From Paralithodes platypus (taxonomy: Eukaryota; Arthropoda; Malacostraca; Decapoda; Lithodidae), in NCBI GenBank assembly GCA_032716605.1, contig CM064485.1, positions 28,857,558 to 28,921,557 on the forward strand: a stretch of DNA of 64,000 nucleotides, given 5' to 3'. This document shows positions 1 to 10,845 of this stretch, piece by piece; position 1 is the first letter of the stretch; every line of letters starts with the position of its first letter. A program made the position numbers and the translations under genes. A model generated the notes under the pieces. That model was not told the origin of the DNA, did not search any database, and saw only the letters and a list, made by a program, of their open reading frames with translations.

Positions 1-998
1 TTGGTGAAGTGAAGACTGCCATTGTAAACGAAGTGAAGGGTGCCCTTGCTGCGGTGTCTGTGGAGATAGAGAGTATTGGTAACAGAATGGATATCCTTGA
101 GACTAAAGTTGCTGCCCCCGACATTCCCTTGTTTGCCAAGATAGTTCAGCAAACATTTGAAGAGACCAAAAAGGAGCCGACCAAACGCACCACTGAGGTG
201 GTAGATGGTGGAAAGAAAAAAACTGTCTGGGACCATCAGGTCCTGGTAGTGAAGCCAAAAGACCGATCCTCCGAGCCAGTAAGCCCACCAGATACAAAGG
301 CAATCGAGACTGCTTTGGCTTCGGTTCCGGTTAACAAGTTAACTAGAACTGATTCAGGTGTACTGGTGGTATGACTTCCATCCAAGAAAGCCAAAGAAGA
401 TGCAGGAAGCGCCATCAATCAGTGTTTGGGGGTGGACAGTGCCTTCAGTGTCTCCGAACCAAAGAAGATGATGCCAAAAATGACTCTGGTAGGCATTGCT
501 AATGACGCTGAGGATAATGAGACCATTCCCAGCATCCTCAACAAAAACCCAAGAATAAAGTCCCTGGTCGACGATGGCTTAGCTATGAATTTGCTATTCA
601 CTAAGCAAAAGAGTGATGCACACACAAAGACTGCGGTAGTAAAAATGTCACCTGAAATACGCTCTTCCATTGTGGATGATGGCAATTCTGTGTATGTTGG
701 ACTTGTGAGATGTCGTGCATACGATCGCTTCTGGGTAACACAATGTTACCATTGCCAGGGCTTTGGCCATACCAGTGACAGGTGTTATCGGAAAACTTAG
801 GATCCAAAATGCAACTTCTGTGCCGGTACTCATAACTCAAAAGACTGCACCAACAAGACTTCCCCCAAATGTATAAATTGTATGAGCTCCACATCAGTTA
901 CGGAGCCGCCAAATCATTTCGCCTCAAGTAGAAATTGTCCTCTAATGACAGCTCAGAGAAATAAAGTTATTGAAAACACAAATTTTGTAGGTTCATAA
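1..998 (+). pseudogene. LINE ORF1 (gag-like, CCHC), broken
   Basis: ORF1 protein of the CR1/L2-type LINE, expected to bind element RNA. One frame can be followed from the window start to TAA at 996-998, but it has in-frame stops at 372-374 (TGA) and 798-800 (TAG). Near the end are a CCHC knuckle (C-x2-C-x4-H-x4-C, about 744-785) and a second Cys-rich block (about 810-882). The sequence is clearly homologous to the minus-strand ORF1 at 11908-12582. The N-terminal PHD-like finger seen in the copy at 42534-42854 would lie upstream of the window. Confidence 0.8.
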
Positions 999-1000
999 AA

Positions 1001-3930
1001 CTGAAAAATGCACACAGGAGCCGGTTGAAACTGGGTCTGTTGAATGTTTGTTCCTTGCGTAACAAAATGGATCATATTTGCGAGATCTTGGATGAACGTA
1101 ACCTTGATGTATTATGTCTCACTGAGACCTGGTTGTTCGAGTCAGATCTGAATATTATCCAGGCGGCATTGCCTAAAACCCATTCCATAATAAATGTTCC
1201 TAGGCCTAGGGGAGATCATCCGGGTGGTGGAGTGGCAGTTGTCTACTCCACAATCATCTCTGGTGAATATCTTGCAAATAAGCCATAACCCAGCCCCTCT
1301 TTATTATGAACTGTTGGAAGTGGAAATAAAACTCCATCAACAAATTCTAAGAATGGCAGTTGTCTATAGGCCTGGCCATCGTGGCACAGATAGGGGTTTT
1401 ATGGAAGAGTTTGGGCAGTTTCTCGAGGAATTTTCTTCTAAAACCGGAAGACTTTTGATATGTGGAGATTTTAATTACTGGGTTGACAGCCCTCATCTGA
1501 AGCCATTCTCCCCTGAGTTCCTTGAGTTGACTGATCAGAACAATTTTGTAAACCATGTGTCCCACCCAACTCATATCTTAGGACACACCCTTGACTTGGT
1601 TTTCTCTCCTGTGGGTTGTGGTGGTGTTCTGGATGTTGATGTTGAGAATGCTGACCCTAATACCTCTGATCATGCTTTGATTACTTTCAGCTTTGATTTC
1701 CCTAAGCCACTCACACATGAAAAAGTAATCAGATTTAGAAATTATAAAAATACAGACCAAAATTTGGCTAGCAGTGAGGTAAAACAGTACTTGGGAAGTA
1801 TTGATACTTCCAACCTTACTTCAGATGAGCTGGTGGAGGTACATAGAAATGCACTTAAATTAGTGTTCGATCATCACTGTCCAGAAGTAGAGAAGAAAAT
1901 CATAATACGAGATGATTCACCCTGGTATAGCCCTCGAGTTAAATTTCTTAGAAGAGCGCGTAGAAGAGCTGAACGTGAATGGCGGAAAAATAAAACAGAC
2001 TCTACATGGTTGCAATATCTGTCAGCCAGAAGAGCCGTGGTCCACACAATCAAAGATGAAAAGAAAGTGTATTATCAGGGAAAAGTTGACTCATGTGGTA
2101 ACGACCAGAGGAGGTTGGCTTCAATTGTAAACAGTTTACTTGGAAAAACAAGTCAGCTTAAGACCTGTACCCGATGCCGAGTTGGCTGCCAACTTTGTGT
2201 CATTTTTTGCTGGCAAGATAACTCGCATAAGACAGGAACTGGATGATGCTTCTGTTGGTGAAGAACTTTCAGTTGTACTCCAACCCCGACACATTCCTAA
2301 TAATGTCCTCTCATCCTTTCACTCAGTAGAGGTGGACATGATCTTGTCCTACATAAGAAACCTCAATAAAACATTTTGCCTGTTGGATCCCATAAATGTT
2401 TCCAAGCTACCAAGAGTCTATGATCACAGTTGAGTTTATTTCCAAAATAATTAATAAGTGCTTCTCTGAAGGTAGCTTCCCACATTCTGAAAAGCATGCA
2501 CTACTCCGACCTACTCTAAAGAAACCTGGACTTGATGTTGAGAACATGTTGAACTATCGTCCTGTCTCCAACCTGTCCTTCATATCAAAGATATTAGAGC
2601 GTGCAATACTTGACCAATTACAACCACTACTTCAGCAGAATGAAACTATCCCAATTTTTCAGTCTGCTTACCGACAGCATCATTCAACTGAAACAGCATT
2701 GATTAGAGTACATAATGATCTAGTTGAGAACATTTGCAATGGTGTGGCCTCACTATTGGTCTTGCTTGATCTCTCTGCGGCCTTTGACACAGTGGATCAC
2801 GAGTTGTTATTGAGTGATCTTTATGATTGTGGTGTGCGTGACTCCGCTCTCTTGCTTCTTGGGTCGTACTTGTCAGGTAGATCCCAGAGTGTGATGGTAA
2901 ATCAAATGGTCTCGGACTCGACACCCCTGCAGTATGGTGTTCCGCAGGGATCAGTTTTAGGTCCTATCCTATTTATAATTTATATCAGCAGTTTGTCTCT
3001 TCTGCTTCGTGCACATAATGTCACCTTTCACTTTTATGCAGATGACACCCAGATTTATGTGAGAATCACAAATATAGTTGATATACGGAGTAAGATGGAA
3101 TTGTTGATGTCTGATATCAAGAAGTGGATGAGAGCGAGAAAACTTAAACTAAATGATGGTAAAACTGATATTCTCATCATCCGAGGAAAAAGAAGAGCTG
3201 ATAATATAGTAGGTGCCCTCTCCATCAATGTGGGTGGATCTCAGCTGCGACCGGCCAACTCTGTTCGAAATCTGGGTGTATATGTGAACTCCCGATTAGA
3301 TTTCAAAGAGCATGTAAACCAGATAGTTAAAAGTTATTACTTGCACATCAGAAATCTCTATTTGGTGAAGCCGTTTATAACCAAACGTTGCCTCCTGACG
3401 TTGGTTCACTCATTGGTCTTCTCTCGTGTTGATTATTGCAATGCCCTGTTGGTGGGTCTTCCAAATTATATTTTAAAGAAAGTTCAGTCTGTTCTTAACA
3501 GGGCCGCAAGACTCATTTTTGGTGTTCCACCTAGAACTCTTACTACATCTCTTCACATAGAACTGCACTGGCTGCCAGTAAGAGCAAGAATAGAATTTAA
3601 GTTGTGTTTGGTGACTTTTAAGGTTCTCAAATTTGGTGAGCCTACAGTAGGTACCTTGCGGAGCTGCTCAGGCGCCCACCGGCACACCATGGTGTAGTTG
3701 TGCGTCATGATAATGACCCTTTTCGTCTTGATGAACCAAGGGCTTTCCAGCAGTCTTCTTTCTTTGAGAGGTCATTCTCCTACATGGCTCCGAGGTTGTA
3801 TAACAGGTTGTCGCTGTCCATGAGACAACTGAGTTCTGTTGAACGCTTCAAGAGACAACTTAAGACTTTTCTCTTTGAGAGAAGCTATGATCTTGAGAGA
3901 GGTGTCATGACAGATGGCTATAGAGTTTAG
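1001..3930 (+). pseudogene. LINE ORF2: endonuclease + reverse transcriptase, broken
   Basis: An APE-type endonuclease (SLRNKMD, LTETWLF, a GDFNYW block near 1460 and the SDHALITF terminal His motif near 1665) is followed by a linker and a reverse transcriptase. RT motifs seen are LDLSAAFDTVDH (near 2765), GVPQGSVLGP (near 2937) and the catalytic YADD at 3035-3046. The C-terminus (3700-3930) carries the FKRQLKTFLF segment typical of CR1/L2. Frame changes lie near 1255, 2150, 2395 and 3695, so the copy cannot make a full protein. No ATG stands just before the endonuclease frame; initiation in this family may depend on ORF1. Confidence 0.85.
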
Positions 3931-4077
3931 GCTATTTTGCCACTGCTAGTGATTGTTAAATGTGTGTTGTATATAAGCCTTCTTTTGATGCATTGATTTT
4001 GTTCTTTTTTCTTTCTCTTTTTGAGCGCTAGTGACTTCTTCGGAAAAATTGGCGCTTATGAGAAATAAGTAACATGC

Positions 4078-4095
4078 TTATTATTATTATTATTA
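4078..4095 (+). repeat. (TTA)n tail of LINE copy 1
   Basis: Six TTA units end the element. The same microsatellite appears as (ATT)n at 42308-42330, where the third family copy breaks off. Confidence 0.75.
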
Positions 4096-4098
4096 GTA

Positions 4099-4218
4099 CC
4101 AAAACGAGATAGCCTACAGTTCAGACCAGTCATAGAATTATCAATCCTCAATAAGTTTATGGTAAACCACTTTTTCGTGATGATAACAATACAACAAATA
4201 TCACAGCCCTACGTCTGA
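4099..4218 (+). pseudogene. DIRS reverse transcriptase fragment
   Basis: A short open stretch reads PKRDSLQFRPVIELSILNKF and continues into a HFF-M-TI block. This matches the conserved RPVIDL-LN-F...M-TI region at the start of DIRS/Gypsy-like RT domains. A stop at 4216-4218 ends it, and a GTLDL remnant follows in another frame. The rest of the RT has decayed or been lost, and a MITE is inserted at 4357. Confidence 0.6.
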
Positions 4219-4356
4219 ATAGTAAATTGGGAACCCTAGATTTACCTCAGTTGGGAAACCCTATCACACAACATACAACATCAAATACTTGACTACTACA
4301 AGTATGCAAGACAGTACATACGAAAAACAATTCCAAACGGCTGTGGGAGTCGTTAA

Positions 4357-4582
4357 CCCTCTCACGACCATATGATGCAGAGGTTGCCAGATTAGCAATA
4401 AGAAATAGAATTCTCTCACTCTTATAATTACCTCTCCAAAATGAGTTTTCTGCCCACAGCTAACTCAAAGACAACTGCAGAGGTTAAAGTAACTAAACTA
4501 AAGGTTTCTAAATACCCCTGATGGTAACAAGGCTTTAAAGTATCTCCAATAGGCTCAAAATTGCGTCAAGGACGTGAGAGGG
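4357..4582. mobile_element. TTAA-target MITE, family G, copy 1
   Basis: A 226-bp element flanked by TTAA at 4353-4356 and 4583-4586. Its ends form a terminal inverted repeat starting CCCTCTCACG on both strands. It is closely similar over its whole length to 53321-53543. It has no coding capacity. TTAA target duplication and CCC-starting ends fit the piggyBac type; Kolobok elements also use TTAA. Confidence 0.85.
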
Positions 4583-4899
4583 TTAATAGGGTCAAAATAT
4601 TGGGTTCAGCTACCTGTTCCGTTGGACAAACTTCGCCTGAATCCTTACATAAGGCTAGACAACAGAGCTTTTCCGAGTCAGTCAACCTCATACCCTAATT
4701 ACATTCAGCATTTTATCAGACTTCTAAGCTTCTGGATAAGACCTGAGACCCCTTCCCCGACAGCCCTCTAGTCAGAACCGCCACCATCAGTGGGGGTCGT
4801 CTTGGACAAAGCGGGAGCCCCGAGCTGGAGTTACCAATCGTCAGACACAAAGTCGCTAGACCTCTCTCAATCTCTATCACTTAAATACAAAGGAACTAG

Positions 4900-5394
4900 T
4901 TGTCCCTCGATTTTCCTGAAAAGTCATGCCCTTGCACTCCAACACAGAGTACAATAATAGCCTTTCACATGGACAACACATCAGCCGTGTCCTGTATCAA
5001 CAGGCAGGGCCCAACGAAATCTCACACGTCCCTGAGATTGTCGGAGTTAATATTTTTCCTTATTCTTCATTACCATATCACAATTCAAGCAGTTTACCTA
5101 CCAAGCAAGGCGAATCTGTAGGCGGACACCTTATCTCGGGAGAAGGGTACCCTAGTCGAATAGACAATCACTCAGACGGTATTCCACAACTTGATAAGGC
5201 CATTCCATCCACAGGTAAATCTCGTTAATTCACACCAATCGACAAAATTCCTCCGGCTTCTGACCTTCTGGCACGAGATCCAAGCGAGCGGAACAGATGC
5301 GTTCTCAGAGATTTGGAACAAGTGGTTATCGATATACCTCTTTCCTCCTCCGGACACACACGAATATCCAAAGTTATGCAACATATCTGCTTAA
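4900..5394 (+). pseudogene. DIRS RNase H-like region, broken
   Basis: One frame reads a FHMDNTSAV block, then INRQGPTKSH and YLPSKANL; these match the DN-x-T-A, QGG-x-S and LPG-x-N blocks of the RNase H region in DIRS elements. After two stops (5119-5121 and near 5158) the same frame gives GTDAFSEIW and LFPPPD, like the DAF-W...FPP block that follows RNase H in DIRS. Function is lost. Confidence 0.65.
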
Positions 5395-5551
5395 TTCAGG
5401 GTCAAGGGTGCCTTATAACGCCAGTCTGGTCAACACATGTGTAGTTCATTCATCTGTCTCTCGAATGTCCCATTCCAATACCATTTCCAACGTCTTGTTT
5501 CCACTTAGAGCGGATTAGCAACCTACAGACTGGTCTACATTTAGCTTTATG

Positions 5552-6116
5552 GATATTTTCAAAGTCAAATGGCGGAGCTCTTATGATTAAGCTGCTCACG
5601 ACAAATTAACCAAACAGTTTACGCCTTCCACTATTAAACAGTAGGAATTACATCGGAAACAATTGACCACGTAGACTGTAGAGTCTGTCCAACACATAGC
5701 TTCAGTCAGTTTATTTTTAAAGTACTTCAATTACTCTTTTGAAGACAAACAACTGTCAATTTACACACTATACAATCAATTCTCAGCCATTAAAGAATCG
5801 TTCTTTGATTCCACTGGCACTGACTTACCCCTCAACAAGTTCAAAGGAGTTTTTCTTACAACTTGGTTTTAGTTACGAAATATTTTCAAAACCAAATGGC
5901 TAAATTCTTATGACCAAGCCGTTCACGACAAATTAACCAAACAATTTACACCTTCCACAATTAGACAGTATGAGTCACATTGGAAACAATTTACAACGTG
6001 GATTGTAGAATCCAACCAATAAAGTGCCTCAGTAAGTTTAATTTTAAAGTACTTAAATTACCTTTTCGAAGACAAACACCTATCAGTTAACACACTTCGC
6101 AATCACCTCTCAGCCA
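5552..6116 (+). repeat. 327-bp tandem duplication in the recombinase N-terminal region
   Basis: Two diverged units with a period of 327 bp (for example ACAAATTAACC at 5601 and 5928). Unit 2 is interrupted by MITE A at 6117-6746 and resumes at 6747-6835, which matches the end of unit 1. Each unit encodes the helical core-binding part of a tyrosine recombinase (TIRQYESHWKQF, then LKYLNYLFE, then NHLSAIK). Confidence 0.75.
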
Positions 6117-6120
6117 TTAA

Positions 6121-6602
6121 CCTCTGAAGTGCGCATGGGGGTAATTGGAAACGTCCCCCTGTGCTGACGTATTTGAGGTGTTTCCGTCACTAAAATATTC
6201 ATTGTGCCATTAATAGCATTAATACTTATCCATATGCGCCTATTATGGGTTGATTATAAAGGTATTAACCTGAAACAACAATAAAACGAGTGAAAACAGC
6301 GTTTGGATGGTCAAAATCGGAGATATAGCCCGCGAGTTGTATAATGTATGGGTGAGGCAATCTGCTTTCCCGCCAATTTCCCCCAAGGCCACTGAGACAC
6401 AGTCGATCGATACTCTCTCTCTCTCTCTTGCACTCGCTTGCTATCAGTGATGACCACACCCTCCAATCGGATTTCTAATGTTAGCACGAAAATATACCTC
6501 AGAATAAGGGAATAACAGGGAAAATAGGTGATAACTGAAGGAGAGGAGGAAAGTGGGGAAGGAGGGGAGGTAGAGGACTGAGATTTTGCATGGCCCAGGG
6601 GC

Positions 6603-6648
<46 letters not shown>

Positions 6649-6742
6649 GATGTCAAAAGTTGATTTTTTTTTTCTCTGACTCTTAAGAGTCTCCCCGCAG
6701 TGCGCCGGGGGAACTCTTAAGAGTCTCCCCGCAGCTCCCGGG
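6121..6742. mobile_element. TTAA-target MITE, family A, copy A
   Basis: A 622-bp element flanked by TTAA (6117-6120 and 6743-6746). The duplicated DIRS unit at about 5787-5815 shows the empty site, CAGCCATTAAAGAA. Left end CCTCTGAAGTGCGC and reverse-complemented right end CCCGGGAGCTGCG form an imperfect inverted repeat. The interior has a short (CT)n, a 42-base A run (6603-6644) and a repeated CTCTTAAGAGTC palindrome near the right end. No coding capacity. Confidence 0.9.
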
Positions 6743-6887
6743 TTAAAGAACCATTCTATGACCTTACTGGCCTTAGACTTCCATCTAAGTATGAAGGAGG
6801 TTTTATTACGGCTTGTTTTAAAATTACGAACTCCAGCGAGACAGATTCTACCTCAGTGGTTTCTGGGCAAAGTGTTAAATCTATTAA

Positions 6888-7509
6888 CCTAACAAGTGCG
6901 CATGGGGGTAATTAGACACCTCTCCCTGTGCGCATGTATTTGAGGTGTTTCCGTCACTAAAATATTCATTGTACCATTAATAGCATTAATACTTATCCAT
7001 ACGCGCCTATTATGGGTTGATTATAAAGGTATTAACCTGAAACAACAATAAAACGAGTGAAAACAGCGTTTGGATGGTCAAAATCGGAGATATAGCCCGC
7101 GAGTTGTATAATGTATGGGTGAGGCAAGCTGCTTTCCCGCCAATTTCCCCAAGGCCACTGAGACACAGTCGATCGATACTCTCTCTCTCTCTCTCTTGCA
7201 CTCGCTTGCCATCAGTGATGACAACGCCCTGCTTGCAACTCGCTAATGTTAGCACGAAAATATACCTCAGAATAAGGGAATAACAGGGAAAATAGGTGAT
7301 AACTGAAGGAGAGGAGGAAAGTGGGGAAGGAGTGGAGGTAGAGGACTGAGATTTTGCATGGCCCAGGGGCCAAAAAAAAATAAAAAAATAAAAATAAACA
7401 AAAATAAAAAAATTCGATGTCAAAAGTTTATTTTTTTTTTCTCTGACTCTTAAGAGTCTTCCCGCAGTTCGCCGGGGGAACTCTTAAGAGTCTCCCCTCA
7501 GTTCCCGGG
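6888..7509. mobile_element. TTAA-target MITE, family A, copy B
   Basis: A 622-bp sibling of copy A, flanked by TTAA at 6884-6887 and 7510-7513, inserted 140 bp further along the same DIRS recombinase region and in the same orientation. The A-rich run is interrupted by T residues here. Confidence 0.9.
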
Positions 7510-8604
7510 TTAAGTACTAAACCTTACACGGTCAACCCCTCTTATGACAAGTTATTATCTAAATGTGTTTTCTTAATTTCGGTAGCAACAAGACATAGAG
7601 TGTCCGAACTTGCGGCCATGGCTAGAGCTGCGAACTGCTTACAATTTAAAGATCTGAGCGCTGTTACCCTCACACCAACTCTCATGGCCCTCAAACAAAA
7701 GAATAAACATCAGGCACTAGGCCCAGTGTTGGCTTTGTATAAGTATGTACAACCAACTACACCCTTACACCCTTATCATTTATGGATCTCTTCACATGGC
7801 AAATCAAGGTTATCTAAACGACAGCTTGCTTCAATTCTAGTGGACGTTATCAAAACAGCCGTCCGTCAACAGTAACAAGGGCCCATGATGTGAGAAAGTG
7901 GGCCACGACAGTCAGATTTCTTAACAATTACGCTATCCAAGACATTAAGCAAACAAGAGTCTTGTCATCTCACCACACATTTTTATCCAAATATCTTTCA
8001 GTTCATTTGAAGAGACCCACTGTGCCATGCATAGCCATGAGATTTAGGCATAAGCATAACTGATCTGTTTATTGCAATAATGACATGTTTTATGTTACAA
8101 GTATGTGTGAGGTTCACCAAGTACTGACTTACTTTTAGGAGTTTTGGACAAAACAGAGGGGGGGGGGGAGTGTGTTCCGAACTGGAGAACCTCTCACAAG
8201 TATTGTTCAATGTTAATATTAGTAAGATTGATAATCTCTAAGGGTTAATTTCTAATACAGGATATTAGATTAATAAATACACAAAAAAAAAAAAAAATTG
8301 GTGAGTTTAATAAGTATGAATAGATTTTCCTTTTTACAAATCATTCTAGTACTATAGTATGTACAATTCTTAAGTGTTACAATATTTAGTAGTTCTTTTA
8401 TTAAGTTTTACTGCATCCTTATCTTTATCTACCTTTCTATCGCTTCCTAAGGCTTACTTAGAAACCCTGCCTTTATACTTTACACTTTTTCTTAATTCTA
8501 GTTACTGTATTTAATTACAACAGTGCGAGCCGTTAGTTTTGGTTCTCTTCAGTCTTTGACGTTGAGCATGAGATGTCCCAACCACCGATCTTGGTATTCT
8601 TAGG

Positions 8605-9122
8605 CTCTCACGTCATTGACGGAGAGAACCATTACTAAATTACGGGTTTGACAACCCGAAGGGAAGGAAGGAAAACTAACTATTTAGTAATGGTTCCGTA
8701 GTCAATGACGTAAAGCGGCCCTCCCTCCTCCCTCTTCCCATGCACATGTGCAACTTTGTACTATGAAGGACGTATAAACCCAGCGAGACCAGCTGGGGGA
8801 CGCGTGCATGGGAAGGACTGTATAATGGCGCACTAGTTGATTTAGTAAGACAACATTCATAGTTTCTAATCTTTACTCATAAAAAATTTCTTTCTTTTTC
8901 TAATGGTTACCTTTTTTAATGACGTTCCCTAGGAACTAAGTAAAGGGTTTCACCCTAGGATGTACTTTTTATATATTTGGGTCGCGTTATGCTTTCTCCG
9001 GGACCCTCACGGGGGTCTCTGGGGAGCCCTTATATATTATAAGGCTCTCACGTCATTGACTACGGAACCATTACTAAATAGTTAGTTTTCCTTCCTTCCC
9101 TTCGGGTTGTCAAACCCGTAAT
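8605..9122. repeat. Inverted repeats of a DIRS-like terminal region
   Basis: About 75 bp at 8637-8712 is repeated almost perfectly in inverse orientation at 9049-9122. The word GGCTCTCACGTCATTGAC also occurs directly at about 8603 and 9042, so 8607-8711 is itself a hairpin. DIRS elements carry inverted terminal repeats and an internal complementary region; this is the best explanation. A diverged relative lies at 61905-61990. An 11-base G run at 8158-8168 precedes this zone. Confidence 0.7.
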
Positions 9123-9338
9123 TTCTCCTTATGCCTCATGCCCATAACCTTCATTGATATTTACCATGCTTCAATCTTGATTATTGTTAAAACAGGCAAA
9201 CTAATACATAATTATATATTTTCAAATAATCTATAAGCGATAATCTTACTGCTAACCTTTTTGGTTGACAAGTCTAGCCTATAGAATTTAATACGGAGGA
9301 AAAACAATTTTAGACGACATTTCTTGGAACAGGCAGTC

Positions 9339-9835
9339 CAGGGTGCCCAACCCCGAAAGGGGTTGCAATAGGGGAGCTATCCCCCTGCCAAAGGTGGCTT
9401 TCTAGGGCCTTTCCTAGCTGATGCTGAGAGGATTGGGTTCTAGTCATGTGGTGATGGGCTGGTCTATCAGAGAGAGAACTGAGTGATCTCTGCCATACCC
9501 ATAGCTTACTCTGACTGTTCCTTTTACTTATATGTTTTCTAGATCTCAAGTGGATTGACCTCCCAATCTACCAAGATTGGAAGCCAAAGCGTCACATTTT
9601 TCCTTTGCCCCTCAACTTTCTCTTCATAATTGCTGAGGGGCACAGGGTCCTGGGTGGGGCTTTGGTTTCCCGGGCGTTTCCGCACCCTCCTCAGCTCCCC
9701 GCCATGGGTGGCTTCGGTCACCCAGGCTTTATTGTGGTCGGCAGGGAGGGTTCTGTGGGGGCGCTCGGTTATGGCCTTGGCCTTGCTCGGGGCCTTGGGG
9801 CTGTTCGGTCAGGCAGCTTGGGGAACAACAACAAC
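9339..9835 (+). mobile_element. SINE copy 1, (AAC)n tail
   Basis: A 497-bp element with an 11-bp target duplication, AACAGGCAGTC, at 9328-9338 and 9836-9846. It ends GGCTGTTCGG, CAGGCAGCTT, then (AAC)n. It shares about 60 bp of 3' end with the 2A-containing LINE at 38039-42104. A possible pol III A/B box pair (near TAGCTGATGC and GGTTCTAGTC, about 9415-9445) is weak. Sister copies: 36861-37250 and 43781-44322. Confidence 0.85.
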
Positions 9836-9846
9836 AACAGGCAGTC

Positions 9847-10845
9847 TTAGTCTATGTAAATAAAAAAAGACACAATTTAGAAATATAATACTGTTCATTA
9901 TTAATACAAACCAGAGAGAGAGAGAGATATAGTGAGAGTAGGTGAGTGAGTATATGGGAAACCACAACATTGATTAACGAAGATACATGTGTCTGTCAAA
10001 TTGTCTGTTATAGCAAAATTCCAATAATTTGAAAATCCCAAAAGTTCGAGTTTTTGAAGATCAGTATTATTAATATTAAAATAAGGAAAACTGAAAACAA
10101 AAATGCACGCCACAATCGGCGAAAGGGAGACATGGCTAGGTGCAGACGATAACAATATGCTACCCCCAACCACCTACTACGAACTTACACTAATTATCGT
10201 ATAACACTGTGACCACAGACCAACACTTACAATCTTCAAATTGTTTGCCACCAACAACATCTAAAAGCTTAGCAAGCTTTACTATCCCCAAGTCAATTAT
10301 TAAGTTCACAACATTACAAAATTCACGGCCCAGCAATAATAACAAATCTTAAGCCATGCATCTGGTACATGGTTACGTTGTTTTAGCCTAACTAGTTGTA
10401 TTCAATGTTTCTCTTTTCTGTTATATTTATCCATTAATTGAACTTCTTTATGTTATTGTATCCAAAAGAAATCAATATTGACAGTATATGACGAACTAAT
10501 GATATCTGCCGAAAACATTTCAAAATTTACGATCGATCAGCTGCGTCGTCTGTTTATTAAAGGGTCACCGCAGCGAAAAGTATCGGTCTCCGTTTTACTA
10601 AAGGCCCACCGTTTTACTAAACTCCCACCGCATCGATGTTTTCGTATACTAATTATCTATCAGTATTTGATATTATATGACAACTATTTTTTTATTTTTA
10701 TTATTTGTAATAACTTAAATGGTAATACAAAAAATAACTTGTCCTCTGGGCAACTGCCGGGCAGACTAGCGTTGCAAATCGCTAGCCCGGCAACATATCC
10801 GGGCTAGTTCGGGCTGCCGGGCTATACCTAAAATTTCCTAATTTT
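9847..10845. other. Unassigned 1-kb stretch
   Basis: Nearly a kilobase with no credible gene. It contains a short (GA)n near 9914-9926, a tandem CCACCGTTTTACTAAA-like word (10575-10630) and a GC-rich segment with GCCCGG inverted words (10755-10825). Confidence 0.6.

Larger units (their letters stand above)
1..4095 (+). mobile_element. CR1/L2-type LINE, copy 1 (5'-truncated, degraded)
   Basis: A non-LTR retrotransposon with ORF1 (two to three CCHC knuckles), an endonuclease, a reverse transcriptase and a (TTA)n tail. The window edge cuts into ORF1. The clade call rests on the RT signature YADDTQIY, the LDLSAAFDTVDH block and a C-terminal APRLYNRL segment, all usual in CR1/L2 elements. Two other copies of the family lie at 10846-12582 (minus) and 42290-43185 (minus); the latter supplies the ORF1 N-terminus missing here. 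It abuts a decayed DIRS element at its 3' end. Confidence 0.85.
5600..8063 (+). pseudogene. DIRS tyrosine recombinase, interrupted
   Basis: The core-binding region (5600-6116, duplicated) is followed, after two MITE insertions, by the catalytic domain at about 7530-8063. Visible catalytic residues are the first Arg in TRHRVSEL (codon 7597-7599), the H-x-x-R box as HDVR (7884-7895), a His pair in SSHHTF, and the nucleophile Tyr in SKYL (codon 7992-7994). A frameshift lies near 7875-7880, between the open frame 7600-7875 and the HDVR frame. The full R-HxxR-Y set is therefore present in sequence but not in one reading frame. Confidence 0.75.
4096..9125 (+). mobile_element. DIRS-type tyrosine-recombinase retrotransposon, decayed
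   Basis: Remnants occur in the order expected for DIRS elements: reverse transcriptase (4099-4218), RNase H-like region (4900-5394), tyrosine recombinase (5600-8063), and a terminal zone with inverted repeats (8605-9122). The body holds a 327-bp tandem duplication (5552-6116, continuing at 6747-6835) and three inserted TTAA-target MITEs (4357-4582, 6121-6742, 6888-7509). The 5' part is lost at the junction with the LINE. The family call comes from motif order and motifs, not a database search. Confidence 0.7.

Noticed and set aside
6444..6656. Phe-rich open frame
   Set aside because: It is the poly-A run of MITE A read in reverse.
9415..9450. A tRNA gene or clear pol III promoter in the SINE head
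   Set aside because: Box A and B matches are weak and no cloverleaf can be drawn.
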